Shown here one piece after another: positions 8,514 to 17,475 of a DNA stretch of 62,670 bases (the stretch's first letter is position 1; every line of letters starts with the position of its first letter). The notes beneath the pieces were generated by a model. It had not been told where the DNA came from, made no database searches, and saw nothing but the letters and a program-made list of their open reading frames with translations. The translations under genes were made by a program, and so were the position numbers. This DNA comes from OM182 bacterium. GTDB taxonomy: Bacteria; Pseudomonadota; Gammaproteobacteria; Pseudomonadales; Azotimanducaceae. The stretch is from the NCBI GenBank assembly GCA_004213835.1, contig SHAE01000002.1, forward strand, positions 1-62,670. Reading direction: 5' to 3'.

Positions 8514-9698
8514 TCAGCTAATGCGTTGGGGGTCGACGTCGGCGTCGTAGTCGACGCCATCAATCCCGAAACCGAATATCTTCAGAAAATCAGCGCGAAA
8601 TCCGGCGAGGTCGCCCAACTGCGGTAGGTTTTCGGTGTCTACCAGGGGCCAGCGTCGTTTTACCTCTGCTTGCACGGGTTCTGCGAGTTCTAAATCATCG
8701 ACGCGAATGCGACCGCTATCATCCAGACGCATGCTGGTGCCAGTGAGCAGCTGTGACACAAAGAGTCGGTCAATATGCTCGATGCATTCTTCGTGACTGC
8801 CCTGCTCTTTCATTACTTGAAACAGCAACGCTGCATAAAGCGGCACAACGGGAATGGCGGCACTGGCCTGACTGACAATGGCTTTAAGCACCGCTACCCG
8901 CGCGTCACCACCAATGCTCTGGAGTTTTTGTTGAATTTCACCGCTGGCTCGGTCGAGGTCTGCCTTGGCCTTACCCAACGTGCCTTCCCAATAAATGGGC
9001 CAGGTCAATTCGCTGCCAATGTAGGTATAGGCGACGGTTTTGGCCTTGGGTGCAAGCAAGTCCGCCGCCAGCAGCGCGTCGATCCAATACTGCCAATCTT
9101 CGCCGCCCATGACTGTGACGGTGTCAGCGATTTCTTGCTCTGTGGCCGGCTCTAGGGCCACATTAGAGACTTCGCCTTTTTCCACATGCACTGTCTTGAT
9201 TTCTAGCACTTCACCCAGTGGTTTGATGCTGGAGCGGTGCAGCACCTCGGTTTTAGGATGCTGGCGTACCGGTGAGGCGAGGCTGTAAACCACCAGATCG
9301 ATTTGGCCGAGGTCAGCCTTGATGGTCTCCAACACCTGCTCACGCATGGCGTCAGAAAAAGCATCGCCGTCGAGGGTTTTGGCATAAAGACCTTGCTGCA
9401 TGGCGCGTGCCTCAAAGGCTTTGTTGTTGTACCAACCTGCAGAGGCGGTCTTGCTTTGTGTCGGTGCTTTTTCAAAGGACACCCCGAGGGTAGCTGCCCC
9501 ACAACCAAAGCCCGCGACGATCCTGCTGGCGAGGCCATAACCACCCGAGCATCCAAGCACCAAAACGTTTTGAAAAGCGCCGCTGCTGGCTTCACTGTGC
9601 TCAGTGACATAGTCGATTTGTTGGTCAACGTGGGCGGCGCAGCCTAGGGGGTGGGCTGTCGTGCATATGAAGCCGCGGATACGGGGTTTTACGATCAT
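8514..9698 (-). CDS. fabV: Enoyl-[ACP]/trans-2-enoyl-CoA reductase FabV
   Basis: NADH-dependent reductase for the last step of fatty-acid elongation, in the cytoplasm. It is the triclosan-resistant FabV class rather than FabI. 394 residues. The cofactor-binding glycine motif GCSGGYGLASR lies at 49-59. The FabV-specific active site Y-X8-K is Y236...K245 (an SDR would have a shorter spacing). The N-terminus MIVKPRIRGFICTTAHPLGC is diagnostic. No fabI is in the window, so whether FabV is the only enoyl reductase is unknown. Confidence 0.96.
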   Translation of the reverse strand: MIVKPRIRGFICTTAHPLGCAAHVDQQIDYVTEHSEASSGAFQNVLVLGCSGGYGLASRIVAGFGCGAATLGVSFEKAPTQSKTASAGWYNNKAFEARAMQQGLYAKTLDGDAFSDAMREQVLETIKADLGQIDLVVYSLASPVRQHPKTEVLHRSSIKPLGEVLEIKTVHVEKGEVSNVALEPATEQEIADTVTVMGGEDWQYWIDALLAADLLAPKAKTVAYTYIGSELTWPIYWEGTLGKAKADLDRASGEIQQKLQSIGGDARVAVLKAIVSQASAAIPVVPLYAALLFQVMKEQGSHEECIEHIDRLFVSQLLTGTSMRLDDSGRIRVDDLELAEPVQAEVKRRWPLVDTENLPQLGDLAGFRADFLKIFGFGIDGVDYDADVDPQRIS

Positions 9699-9728
9699 CT
9701 GGTCACCTTCGGATAACGCTCATACCGT

Positions 9729-10748
9729 TTAAGGGTCGGCATTTGCGGCGGACGCCATCATACCCGCTCCCACTGCCCAACGCATGATGCCCTCAACATC
9801 GAGGATGCGAGGGCCATCACGACGCAGAGTCACTGATGCTTGCTCGCCTGCCTGTAGGCTGTGGTCTCGATCACCGTCCAGAGCGATCACACCCGGTCCG
9901 TAGAAAGTATGAGTTTCGTCAAAGGCGGTGCGTTGAGTCTGCCGCACGAAGACGTCGCGAAAGTGCCCGGGGGAGAGCGGCGCTCGAACTTGTTGTCCTT
10001 GGCCGCCCATTTGTACCCACAAACCGCAGTCGTCTTCGGCATAAACCGGGGCGATAAAGCCGCCGATGGGGGACATGCCTACTGAATTGGGTTCTGCACG
10101 GGTTAGCAACATGCTATCGAGGCGATCAGCGTCAAAGGGCAGCATATTGCCCACATGGTCGTTGCGCAGCAGCACTACGTCGATGAGTCCAATGTCGGTT
10201 TGCGTCGGTGTTTGCAGATGCAGGACCTTGGCTCGCGCTCGCAACTCCTCGGGCATGTTGGCGGTTTTTCCCAAGGCGTTGAGACCGGCCACCATGCCGC
10301 CTAACGTCGGCTCCATAAGCGCAGGAAACACATTATTGGTGCCAGTAGAAATCGGTACCAGATCAATGTCGCTGTCGGCGCTGACCAAGGCCCGATTGGT
10401 GCCATCGCCTCCCAGCGACACCACCGTATGACAACCTGCGGCTTTGAACCGCTGCATGGCTTGAGCGGTGTCTTGGGCAGTATTGGTGAGCGGTATATCG
10501 ATGATGTGTACGTTGGCCTGCAGCTGCATCAGCTCCAGCGCACCCTCGGCAATGCGAAATGGCTCGCGGGCAATATAGATGTCTGTCACGCCTACCGCGT
10601 CGGCACCGGCGGCCACTCTCGCTACGATGTCGCGTTTGGCCTCGTGGGTCATGTTGGTGGCCCGGGCGGCTAACCGACGCACATCGCGCCCGGACATTGG
10701 GTTCACGCACAGTGCCAGTTTGCCGTTAGCAATCGACTCAGCAGACAT
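9729..10748 (-). CDS. ATP-NAD kinase-family protein (AcoX-like)
   Basis: 339 residues. The NAD-kinase/diacylglycerol-kinase-type nucleotide motif GGDGT lies at 113-117, after LALCVNPMSGRDVRR at the N-terminus, and ISTGTNN follows. The family includes the acetoin-cluster protein AcoX and other stand-alone kinases of unknown substrate. It differs in length and C-terminus from the housekeeping NAD kinase NadK. There are no acetoin genes nearby. It lies 14 bases after folA and 30 bases before fabV on the same strand, so is likely co-transcribed. Confidence 0.8.
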   Translation of the reverse strand: MSAESIANGKLALCVNPMSGRDVRRLAARATNMTHEAKRDIVARVAAGADAVGVTDIYIAREPFRIAEGALELMQLQANVHIIDIPLTNTAQDTAQAMQRFKAAGCHTVVSLGGDGTNRALVSADSDIDLVPISTGTNNVFPALMEPTLGGMVAGLNALGKTANMPEELRARAKVLHLQTPTQTDIGLIDVVLLRNDHVGNMLPFDADRLDSMLLTRAEPNSVGMSPIGGFIAPVYAEDDCGLWVQMGGQGQQVRAPLSPGHFRDVFVRQTQRTAFDETHTFYGPGVIALDGDRDHSLQAGEQASVTLRRDGPRILDVEGIMRWAVGAGMMASAANADP

Positions 10749-10762
10749 GGCGTTTGAGCCTG

Positions 10763-11269
10763 TTAAGACCCGCGCTCGAGGGTTTGAAACGTGTAGGCGC
10801 TACTGTGGCGCTCATCGGCCTCACATCGCTCTTCGGCGACAACACGCCAAGGCTGCAGGTCGAAACGCGGGAAGAAGACATCCCCTGCGGGTTCCGCGTG
10901 CACCGTGGTCACGTACAGTCGATCCGCAATGGGCAGGGCTAGCGCATAAATTTGCGCGCCACCAATGATCATCACCTCATCCACGCCGTCGATGACGCAT
11001 TGGCTCTCTGCCAGTGCAATGGCTTCGTCAAGCGTGGTGACAACCTGCACGCCTTCACGCTGCCACTGAGCATTTTGCGTGAGCACGATGTTCGTTCGGC
11101 CCGGCAACGGCGCCTTCATCGACTCGAAGGTTTTGCGGCCCATGATTACCGGACGACCCATGGTCGTTTTCATAAAGTGGCGCATGTCATTGGGTAGCCG
11201 CCAAGGCAGTGAGTTATCGCGACCGATGACTCGATTTTCAGCCATGGCCCATATCAGTGATAGCTGCAT
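10763..11269 (-). CDS. folA: Dihydrofolate reductase
   Basis: NADPH-dependent reduction of dihydrofolate to tetrahydrofolate. It regenerates the cofactor oxidised by the adjacent thyA product. 168 residues from ATG 11269; this start fits the family N-terminus (QLSLIWAMAENRVIG) and has AGGA 7 bases upstream. Active-site features: W23, the acidic D28 in LPNDMRHF (equivalent to D27 of E. coli), IMGRKTFES for NADPH, and IIGGAQIYA. It begins 14 bases after thyA, a classical pairing. Confidence 0.96.
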   Translation of the reverse strand: MQLSLIWAMAENRVIGRDNSLPWRLPNDMRHFMKTTMGRPVIMGRKTFESMKAPLPGRTNIVLTQNAQWQREGVQVVTTLDEAIALAESQCVIDGVDEVMIIGGAQIYALALPIADRLYVTTVHAEPAGDVFFPRFDLQPWRVVAEERCEADERHSSAYTFQTLERGS

Positions 11270-11283
11270 GTCTTTGTCCTGAT

Positions 11284-12078
11284 TCAGACCGCGATGGGTG
11301 CCTTGATACCGCTGTGGCACTCATAGCCGACGAGTTCAAAATCTTCATAGGCAAAGCCGAAGATGTCTTTCACCGTGGGGTTCAGGCGAATTTGCGGCAG
11401 CGGCAGTGGACTGCGCGAGAGCTGTAAATCTGTCTGTTCCAGATGGTTCGTGTAGAGGTGAGCATCGCCCATGGTGTGCACAAAGTCGCCCAGCTCCAAG
11501 TCGCAGACTTGGGCGATCATCATGGTGAGCAGCGCGTAAGAGGCGATGTTAAACGGCACCCCAAGAAATATGTCGGCGCTGCGCTGATACAGCTGGCAGG
11601 ACAGCTTGCCGTCGGCAACGTAGAACTGAAACAGCGTATGGCAGGGCGGCAGTGCCATATTGTTCACCTCGGCAACATTCCAAGCGCTGACAATATGCCG
11701 ACGACTGTCGGGGTTGCTGCGTATGCCTGCGACCAGCGTCTCGATTTGATCAATCGTACTGCCATCAGGGCCAGGCCAAGAGCGCCACTGCGAACCATAA
11801 ACAGGGCCCAACTCGCCGTGCTCGTCTGCCCACTCATCCCAGATATGCACGTTGTGATCGGTGAGGTAGGAGATGTTGGTGGAGCCAGACAAAAACCACA
11901 GCAGCTCGTGAATGATGCCCTTCAGAAACATCTTTTTACTGGTAACCAAGGGAAACCCGGCGGCAAGGTCGAAACGCATTTGATGACCAAAAACGCTGTA
12001 GGTACCGGTGCCCGTGCGGTCGGCTTTGAAGGTACCGTTGTCGCGAACGTGGCGCATCAGGTCCAGATACTGTTGCAT
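11284..12078 (-). CDS. thyA: Thymidylate synthase
   Basis: Converts dUMP to dTMP using methylene-tetrahydrofolate and yields dihydrofolate for FolA. The start at ATG 12078 gives 264 residues, exactly the E. coli length, beginning [11 protein letters not shown]; upstream in-frame ATGs would add unlike residues. Motifs: DRTGTGT near residue 21, the catalytic Cys in [10 protein letters not shown], and the dUMP-binding RRHIVSAWN block. It lies between lgt and folA, the order known in Pseudomonas. Confidence 0.97.
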   Translation of the reverse strand: MQQYLDLMRHVRDNGTFKADRTGTGTYSVFGHQMRFDLAAGFPLVTSKKMFLKGIIHELLWFLSGSTNISYLTDHNVHIWDEWADEHGELGPVYGSQWRSWPGPDGSTIDQIETLVAGIRSNPDSRRHIVSAWNVAEVNNMALPPCHTLFQFYVADGKLSCQLYQRSADIFLGVPFNIASYALLTMMIAQVCDLELGDFVHTMGDAHLYTNHLEQTDLQLSRSPLPLPQIRLNPTVKDIFGFAYEDFELVGYECHSGIKAPIAV

Positions 12079-12156
12079 GTCCATTGCCTTCACTGTGCAG
12101 CAGACAATGTTACCAGTCATGTTTTGGCTGAGCGATGAGATCTTGTTGGCTTGCGC

Positions 12157-13005
12157 TTAACCCACTGTTTTCGCGGTGTTGGCTTGGGCGCTGGCCCAAT
12201 AAAGCAGCCACAGACCAGCGATGATCATGGGCAGCGACAGCAACTGGCCCATGCTGATAAATTCGAACAGCACGAACCCAATATGTGCATCTGGCGAGCG
12301 CAAAAATTCCGTAGAAAATCGAAAGCAGCCATAGCCCAGTAAGAAGGCTCCCGACAGCACGCCCTTGCCTCGCGGTTTCATGGACAGCCACCAAAGCAGC
12401 ACGAACAGCAGGGCCCCCTCGGTGGCCGCTTGGTACAAAGACGAAGGATGCCTTGCGACATTTTCCCAAGCTCCAAAGCACATGGGATTTAACTCACGCA
12501 CCGCTTGGCACTGAAAGACCAGACCGAAACTACTCTCGGTTACTCGGCCCGGCAGCTCCATATTGATGAAGTTGCCGATGCGCACAGAACCCAAACCGAT
12601 GGGACACAGCGGGGCCAGAAAATCGGTAACGGTGAGGAAGTCTTTGTCGTACCGCCGACCGAATATCACCATGGCGACCAGCACGCCAAGAAAACCGCCG
12701 TGGAATGACATGCCGCCTTCCCAAATACGGAACAAGTACAGGGGGTCTGCGGCTAATCGTTCGAATCCGTAGAAAAAGGCGTAACCGATGCGACCGCCCA
12801 GCACCGCACCCATGGCACCGTAAAACACCAAGTCCGATAGCTGTTGTGCATCCCAGCGCGCGTTAAGCAAGTCTGGCCGGTTGTTGATACGCCATTGACC
12901 GAGCAGGTATACAGCGGCAAACCCAATCAACCAGGTAAGACCATACCAACGCAACGCCAGCGGGCCGATGGAGACAATGATGGGATCGATGATCGGGTAG
13001 TGCAT
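12157..13005 (-). CDS. lgt: Prolipoprotein diacylglyceryl transferase
   Basis: Inner-membrane enzyme that moves diacylglycerol from phosphatidylglycerol to the lipobox cysteine of prolipoproteins. 282 residues with about seven hydrophobic segments. Signature blocks: IRWYGL-like LALRWYGLTW, GGMSFHGGFLG (essential His) and the VRIGNFINMELPGR signature. The C-terminal block around residue 240 (RFSTEFLRSPD) is also typical. It is the first gene of the minus-strand run lgt-thyA-folA; the gap to the divergent NRDE gene is 87 bases. Confidence 0.97.
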   Translation of the reverse strand: MHYPIIDPIIVSIGPLALRWYGLTWLIGFAAVYLLGQWRINNRPDLLNARWDAQQLSDLVFYGAMGAVLGGRIGYAFFYGFERLAADPLYLFRIWEGGMSFHGGFLGVLVAMVIFGRRYDKDFLTVTDFLAPLCPIGLGSVRIGNFINMELPGRVTESSFGLVFQCQAVRELNPMCFGAWENVARHPSSLYQAATEGALLFVLLWWLSMKPRGKGVLSGAFLLGYGCFRFSTEFLRSPDAHIGFVLFEFISMGQLLSLPMIIAGLWLLYWASAQANTAKTVG

Positions 13006-13092
13006 GGCTGCTGGCGACTGGAAACTTGGGCCGCAGGATAACGCAAAGTCCTGCTACACTCGCCGGCTTCTTTGTCAGCCAGTTCGCGTTTT

Positions 13093-13878
13093 ATGTGCTT
13101 GATCCTGTTTCGTTTTCGGCCCCAGACCGCCGAGCCCTTGCTGGTCGCGGCCAATCGCGATGAATTTCATCAGCGGGCAAGCGGCGGTGCGCAGTTTTGG
13201 GCAGACCAACCCAATATTTTAGCCGGCCAAGACTTGGTCGCCGGTGGTACTTGGCTTGGCTGTTCTCGCCAAGGGCGCTTTGCGGCGCTGACCAATTTCA
13301 CCCAAGACGGCGCAGCGACGTGGCCAAAATCGCGCGGCGGACTGGTGCTCGGTTTTTTGGCCGGCAGCCAGTCGGTGAAGGATTATGCGCTGAGCATCAA
13401 GGCGGATCAGTACGCGGGATACAACTTACTGCTGTTTGATGGCGCGCGTCTGCTCTACACCACCAATGTCTCCCAGCCCGATCAGCCGCGCAGTCGCTTA
13501 CTGCCCGCAGGCGACTATGGCCTCAGCAATGCCGAACTGGGCGCAGCGTGGCCGAAATGTGTGGATGGCGCCCGTCGGTTAGGAGAGCTCGCTGACGGCG
13601 GTCACGACAACGTTGAATTCATCAACCTGCTCAACGACCAAGCAAAGCCCGATGATCAACGCCTGCCTGATCGCGGCAAACCGGTAGAGGTCGAGCGCCA
13701 CCTAAGCTCGTGCTTTATCTGCGACAGCAACTATGGGACTCGCGCCAGCACGGTTGTGCGCATGGGCCGCGAGCAGATCTACTTTGCGGAACAAACCTAT
13801 TTACCCGATGGGGTCAGCGGCCCGAGGGTCGAATACGATTTCGCGGTTGAAGCAATCGACACTTCTGCACAAAGCTAA
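13093..13878 (+). CDS. NRDE-family protein (Ntn-hydrolase-like, TANGO2 relative)
   Basis: 261 residues from ATG 13093, chosen because the family begins Met-Cys-x-x-x-F; here MCLILFRF, with Cys2 a possible Ntn-type nucleophile after Met removal. The name-giving motif AANRDEF follows near residue 20, then GGTWLG and AALTNF. The family is widespread from bacteria to mitochondria; human TANGO2 has been linked to haem and lipid handling, but the bacterial function is not settled. An upstream in-frame codon at 13072 is judged not to be the start. Confidence 0.88.
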   Translation: MCLILFRFRPQTAEPLLVAANRDEFHQRASGGAQFWADQPNILAGQDLVAGGTWLGCSRQGRFAALTNFTQDGAATWPKSRGGLVLGFLAGSQSVKDYALSIKADQYAGYNLLLFDGARLLYTTNVSQPDQPRSRLLPAGDYGLSNAELGAAWPKCVDGARRLGELADGGHDNVEFINLLNDQAKPDDQRLPDRGKPVEVERHLSSCFICDSNYGTRASTVVRMGREQIYFAEQTYLPDGVSGPRVEYDFAVEAIDTSAQS

Positions 13879-13951
13879 CCGTCGCCAAGGGTATCGGCGC
13901 CCAGGCGGACATCTGCCAGCGTAAAGTCCGCTCCTGCTCTGGAGAGACACG

Positions 13952-15223
13952 ATGGCTTCGAATCATATCGCCCAAGGCTTGCGCCTGCTGAAAAGCCCCA
14001 ACGTCAATCGACTGTTCGTCGCTTACTTGGTGACCTATACCGGCACCGCCATGGCGCCCATTGCCATGGCCTTTGGCGTACTCGAATTAACCGGCTCCGC
14101 AGCGGACGCTGCCTTTGTCATCGCCGCCCCCACGGCTGCGGCCATCGTCGTGCTTTTGCTCGGCGGTGTGATCGCCGACCGCACGTCACGGCAGAGGGTT
14201 ATCGTCCTCGCTGAACTCACCGCCATGGCGGCCCAATGCACCATCGCCTGGTTGTTCTTATCGGGTAACGCCACGGTGCCACTACTCACGCTGGGCATGC
14301 TGGTCAACGGTATGGCCATGGCCCTGCACGCGCCGGCGGCCATGGGAATGATTACCCAGTTGGTGCCCAAGGCAGAGCTGCAGTCCACCAACGCCTTGCT
14401 GGGCATCGCGCGCAACAGCGCCTTTGCCGGTGGCGCTGCCTTAGGCGGCGTGCTGGTGGCAACTCTTGGCGCGGGATTCACCTTATTGATCGACGGCTTG
14501 AGTTTCGGCCTGTCTGCACTGTTGATCTTGAGCTTGCGGCCAGTGGCACAAGAAAAGACCGAGCCGCAATCGGTGCTGCAGGATCTGCGTTTAGGCTGGC
14601 GAGAATTTACGCGACATACTTGGCTTTGGGCCATGGTCCTGCAGTTCTCACTGATCGTCGCGGCGGGAGAGGCGGTCTTTGGCCTGCTTGGCCCGGCGGT
14701 GTCACGAAACCATATGGGAGGTGCGACAGATTGGGGCTTTATTGCCTCCGCACATGGCATCGGCACGTTGCTTGGTGGATTGATTGGCATGCAGCTGCGG
14801 CCACGACACCCCATGTATGTGGCCACTTTCTGCGTATTGTTTTTTGCCTTGGTGCCCCTTGCGCTAGCCGTACCACTGACCGTGGCCCTTGTCGCGATTG
14901 CCGCCGTCATCACTGGGCTCACTGGGCAAATTTTCGGCGTGTTTTGGTACACGACGCTGCAGCAAAAGGTGCCCGCGAACATGCTCTCTCGCGTCGCGGC
15001 CTACGATCATCTGGGGTCTATCGCCTTGGCCCCCTTGGGGATCGTGATATTCGGCATGCTGTACGAAACGCTGGGGCATCGCTCGACCCTATTGATCGCC
15101 GCGGCTTTAGTTATTGTGCCAACCCTGCTGGTTTTAACCGTGCGCGACGTGCGGCAGATGACGCTGGATTATGAGAGCGACAACATCGAGCAAACTAGCT
15201 CGCCTACCAAAGACGCTCCTTAG
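13952..15223 (+). CDS. MFS transporter, EntS/DHA3-like
   Basis: 423 residues with about twelve hydrophobic segments. The loop between TM2 and TM3 carries the MFS motif A variant GGVIADRTSRQRV (near residue 75). The layout resembles the MFS_3/EntS exporters, with a second half starting around residue 220 after a charged linker (RPVAQEKTEPQ). The substrate cannot be inferred: no siderophore or resistance genes are nearby. A good GGAGAG site precedes ATG 13952. The last 20 bases overlap the convergent flavoprotein gene. Confidence 0.85.
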   Translation: MASNHIAQGLRLLKSPNVNRLFVAYLVTYTGTAMAPIAMAFGVLELTGSAADAAFVIAAPTAAAIVVLLLGGVIADRTSRQRVIVLAELTAMAAQCTIAWLFLSGNATVPLLTLGMLVNGMAMALHAPAAMGMITQLVPKAELQSTNALLGIARNSAFAGGAALGGVLVATLGAGFTLLIDGLSFGLSALLILSLRPVAQEKTEPQSVLQDLRLGWREFTRHTWLWAMVLQFSLIVAAGEAVFGLLGPAVSRNHMGGATDWGFIASAHGIGTLLGGLIGMQLRPRHPMYVATFCVLFFALVPLALAVPLTVALVAIAAVITGLTGQIFGVFWYTTLQQKVPANMLSRVAAYDHLGSIALAPLGIVIFGMLYETLGHRSTLLIAAALVIVPTLLVLTVRDVRQMTLDYESDNIEQTSSPTKDAP

Positions 15224-15806
15224 CGTATTGTGGATAGCCGTCGTCATAACTTGCGGCTGCAAATTCTGGCGCTTGCTCCTGCAAAAACTCGCCTGCGGTG
15301 GGCAGTGCCGCGCTGGCATCACCTGCCTGCCACAGGCCTGAACGCATCAGTGCCTTGGCACACTGGAAATACACCTCCCCCACCGTGATTACCGTCACCG
15401 TGCAGGACAACTTGCCGTCGCGCTCAAATGCGCCGGTGACGACATCGTCTGCGGTGACGATGGCTTCGCCATTGATGCGTACCACGGTGTCAGAGCCGGA
15501 CACCATGAACATCGCACTAACGCGGCCGTCTTCGACAATGTTTTTGAGGGAATCGAGGCGGTTGTTGCCTTTCCAGTCCGGCAGCCAAAGGGTTTTTGCG
15601 TCGACAATACGCACCACCTCATCGCTGTCGCCGCGGGGGCTGGCTTCGGTGCCACTGGGCCCGACCGTCGATAAGATCATAAAGCGTGAGGCGTCAATCC
15701 AGCGCTGATAAAGCGGTGTGATGTGCTCACACACCTTGCTTATGGCCAGTGGTGAGACTTTTCCGTAGTGGGCCTCGAGCGCTTCAATCGACTTGATGGC
15801 CTGCAT
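15204..15806 (-). CDS. Pyridoxamine 5'-phosphate oxidase-family FMN protein
   Basis: 200 residues. The split-barrel FMN-binding core is visible: RFMILSTVGPSGTEASPRGD (start of the barrel), then LWLPDWKGNNRLDSLKNI and SAMFMVSGSDTVVRINGEA. This pattern matches the 'MSMEG_1061-type' PPOX-class flavoproteins, not the vitamin B6 enzyme PdxH, so a role in B6 synthesis is unlikely. The substrate is unknown. It is convergent with, and overlaps, the MFS gene; the GST gene upstream lies on the same strand 44 bases away. Confidence 0.82.
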   Translation of the reverse strand: MQAIKSIEALEAHYGKVSPLAISKVCEHITPLYQRWIDASRFMILSTVGPSGTEASPRGDSDEVVRIVDAKTLWLPDWKGNNRLDSLKNIVEDGRVSAMFMVSGSDTVVRINGEAIVTADDVVTGAFERDGKLSCTVTVITVGEVYFQCAKALMRSGLWQAGDASAALPTAGEFLQEQAPEFAAASYDDGYPQYAKERLW

Positions 15807-15850
15807 GAATTTCCCCCAATAGAAGTTATTAGACGGTTAAGCGCAGGCTA

Positions 15851-16591
15851 TCACGACTCGAGACCGCCTGTTTGCGGCGCTGGTCTCGCCCGCTGGTTGT
15901 AGAGCAGCGCGCGCAGTGCGGCGATCTCTTCCTTGGGCAGTTTGGCGTAGTCGTTCTGCATCTGCGCACCCACTGCCATACCACGCTGCACGGCCGGTCG
16001 CTGGCCCAGTTCATCAAACCAACGTTTGAAGTATTTGAATTCGCCTATGTCTTGGCCCTGCCCCTCCCAGTTGATGGTCCACGGATAGCAGATCATGTCG
16101 GCGATGGTGTATTCGTCTCCGCACAGGTAGCGCTGGTTATAGAGCTTGTTGTTGAGGACCCCATAGAAGCGGTTCACCTCATCGGTAAAGCGCGTAATGG
16201 CGTAGGTTTGGTCGCCAGCATCGTCACCGAGGCGACGAAAGTGTCCGCACTCGCCACTCTTCGGCCCTTGATTGGCCATCTGCCACATGACCCACTGTAC
16301 GACCTCATATTTGCCTCTTGGATCGCTTGGCATGAACTGACCGGTTTTTTCTGCGATGTAGAGCATGATGGCGCCGGACTCAAAAACCGACAGAGGCCCC
16401 TGGCCATCGGCTGGGGCGTGATCTACCAAGGCCGGCATCCGCGTGTTGGGGTTGATCGCTAAAAACTCCTCAGTGAATTGATCACCCTTGCCGATGTTGC
16501 ATTCGATCACGTTGTAATCGAGACCACATTCCTCGAGCTGAATGGTGACTTTCTTACCATTGGGCGTTGGCCAGTAGTGAAGGTCGAGCAT
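15851..16591 (-). CDS. yfcG: Glutathione S-transferase family, YfcG-like disulfide-bond oxidoreductase
   Basis: 246 residues. The thioredoxin-like N-terminal domain begins MLDLHYWPTPNGKKVTIQLE; the PTPNG segment corresponds to the glutathione-binding Thr/Asn site of E. coli YfcG, which lacks the usual Tyr/Ser/Cys. PALVDH and FESGAIMLYIAEKTG (cis-Pro and glutathione-binding helix) follow, then an all-helical C-terminal domain with IADMICYPW. YfcG-type enzymes reduce disulfides with glutathione; that activity is inferred from family membership. Confidence 0.85.
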   Translation of the reverse strand: MLDLHYWPTPNGKKVTIQLEECGLDYNVIECNIGKGDQFTEEFLAINPNTRMPALVDHAPADGQGPLSVFESGAIMLYIAEKTGQFMPSDPRGKYEVVQWVMWQMANQGPKSGECGHFRRLGDDAGDQTYAITRFTDEVNRFYGVLNNKLYNQRYLCGDEYTIADMICYPWTINWEGQGQDIGEFKYFKRWFDELGQRPAVQRGMAVGAQMQNDYAKLPKEEIAALRALLYNQRARPAPQTGGLES

Positions 16592-16666
16592 GGTGAATCC
16601 CCTGATGTTTGTTCTCGTTGGGGCTATTCTGTCATCGCGGTATTGGCCATGACTAGGGAGAACATT

Positions 16667-17470
16667 TTGGATACATCACTGAACGGACGCGTCGCACTGA
16701 TCACCGGCGGCAGTAAGGGTTTGGGGCTGGCGATGGCGAAGGCCTATGTCAGCCACGGCGCCAAGGTTGCGCTACTGGCCCGAGGCGCTGACGATTTGCA
16801 TGAGGCGGAAGCGCAAATCCGCGCCATGGCGCTTGCGAATGAGTACGCGGCCAGCGCAGCGGTCGCCAGCTTCGTCTGTGATGTCACCGATCCAGCCGCG
16901 ATCCAAACCACTCATGCCCAAGTGGTTGAGACCCTTGGTAGCGTCGACATACTGGTGAATAACGCCGGCCAATCGGCGGCCAAACCCTTCCTGAAGATTA
17001 CCGACGACGAGTGGCAGGCAGATCTAGATTTGAAACTGATGGCCGCGGTACGGCTGACGCGCTTGGTATGGCCAGCCATGGCAGAGCAAAAGTGGGGCCG
17101 AGTGATTAACCTGCTCAACGTCTATGCCAAGCTGCCCGACGCAGGCACCGCGCCAACGTCGATTTCCCGGGCGGCGGGCATGGCGCTGACCAAGGTGCTC
17201 AGCGCCGAAGGTGCCGCCGACAACATTTTGGTGAACGCCATGCTTATTGGCTTTATTGAGAGCGATCAGATTCGGCGCCAACACGCCGCCAGCGACAGTG
17301 AGTTATCACTCGAGCAGTTCATTACCAAGGCAGGCGCCCGCCTGCCCATGCAGCGCATGGGGCGAGCGGCAGAAGCCGCAGACTTGGCGTTATTCTTGGC
17401 CAGTGAACGCGCTTCTTATCTGACCGGCTGTGCGATCAATATGGATGGCGGTCTATCGAAGGCCGTGTAG
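16667..17470 (+). CDS. SDR-family protein with degenerate catalytic residues
   Basis: 267 residues from TTG 16667. The start is chosen because AGGGAG (16655-16660) sits 6 bases upstream; ATG 16649 would lie upstream of that site. The Rossmann motif ALITGGSKGLG and the NNAG motif are intact, so NAD(P) binding is expected. The usual Ser...Tyr-x3-Lys catalytic set is not present: the YxxxK position reads T-S-I-S-R and the Ser strand reads INLLNVY. The C-terminus MDGGLSKAV is typical. This resembles a known divergent FabG-like subfamily (SRAAG...LTK). The substrate is unknown. Confidence 0.82.
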   Translation: MDTSLNGRVALITGGSKGLGLAMAKAYVSHGAKVALLARGADDLHEAEAQIRAMALANEYAASAAVASFVCDVTDPAAIQTTHAQVVETLGSVDILVNNAGQSAAKPFLKITDDEWQADLDLKLMAAVRLTRLVWPAMAEQKWGRVINLLNVYAKLPDAGTAPTSISRAAGMALTKVLSAEGAADNILVNAMLIGFIESDQIRRQHAASDSELSLEQFITKAGARLPMQRMGRAAEAADLALFLASERASYLTGCAINMDGGLSKAV

Positions 17471-17475
17471 GCGGT

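Noticed and set aside
14035-14982. 315-residue open frame on the minus strand inside the MFS gene
   Set aside because: It lies wholly opposite a clear membrane-protein gene, has low-complexity Ala/Pro/Thr/Ser composition and no family motif; a GC-rich shadow.
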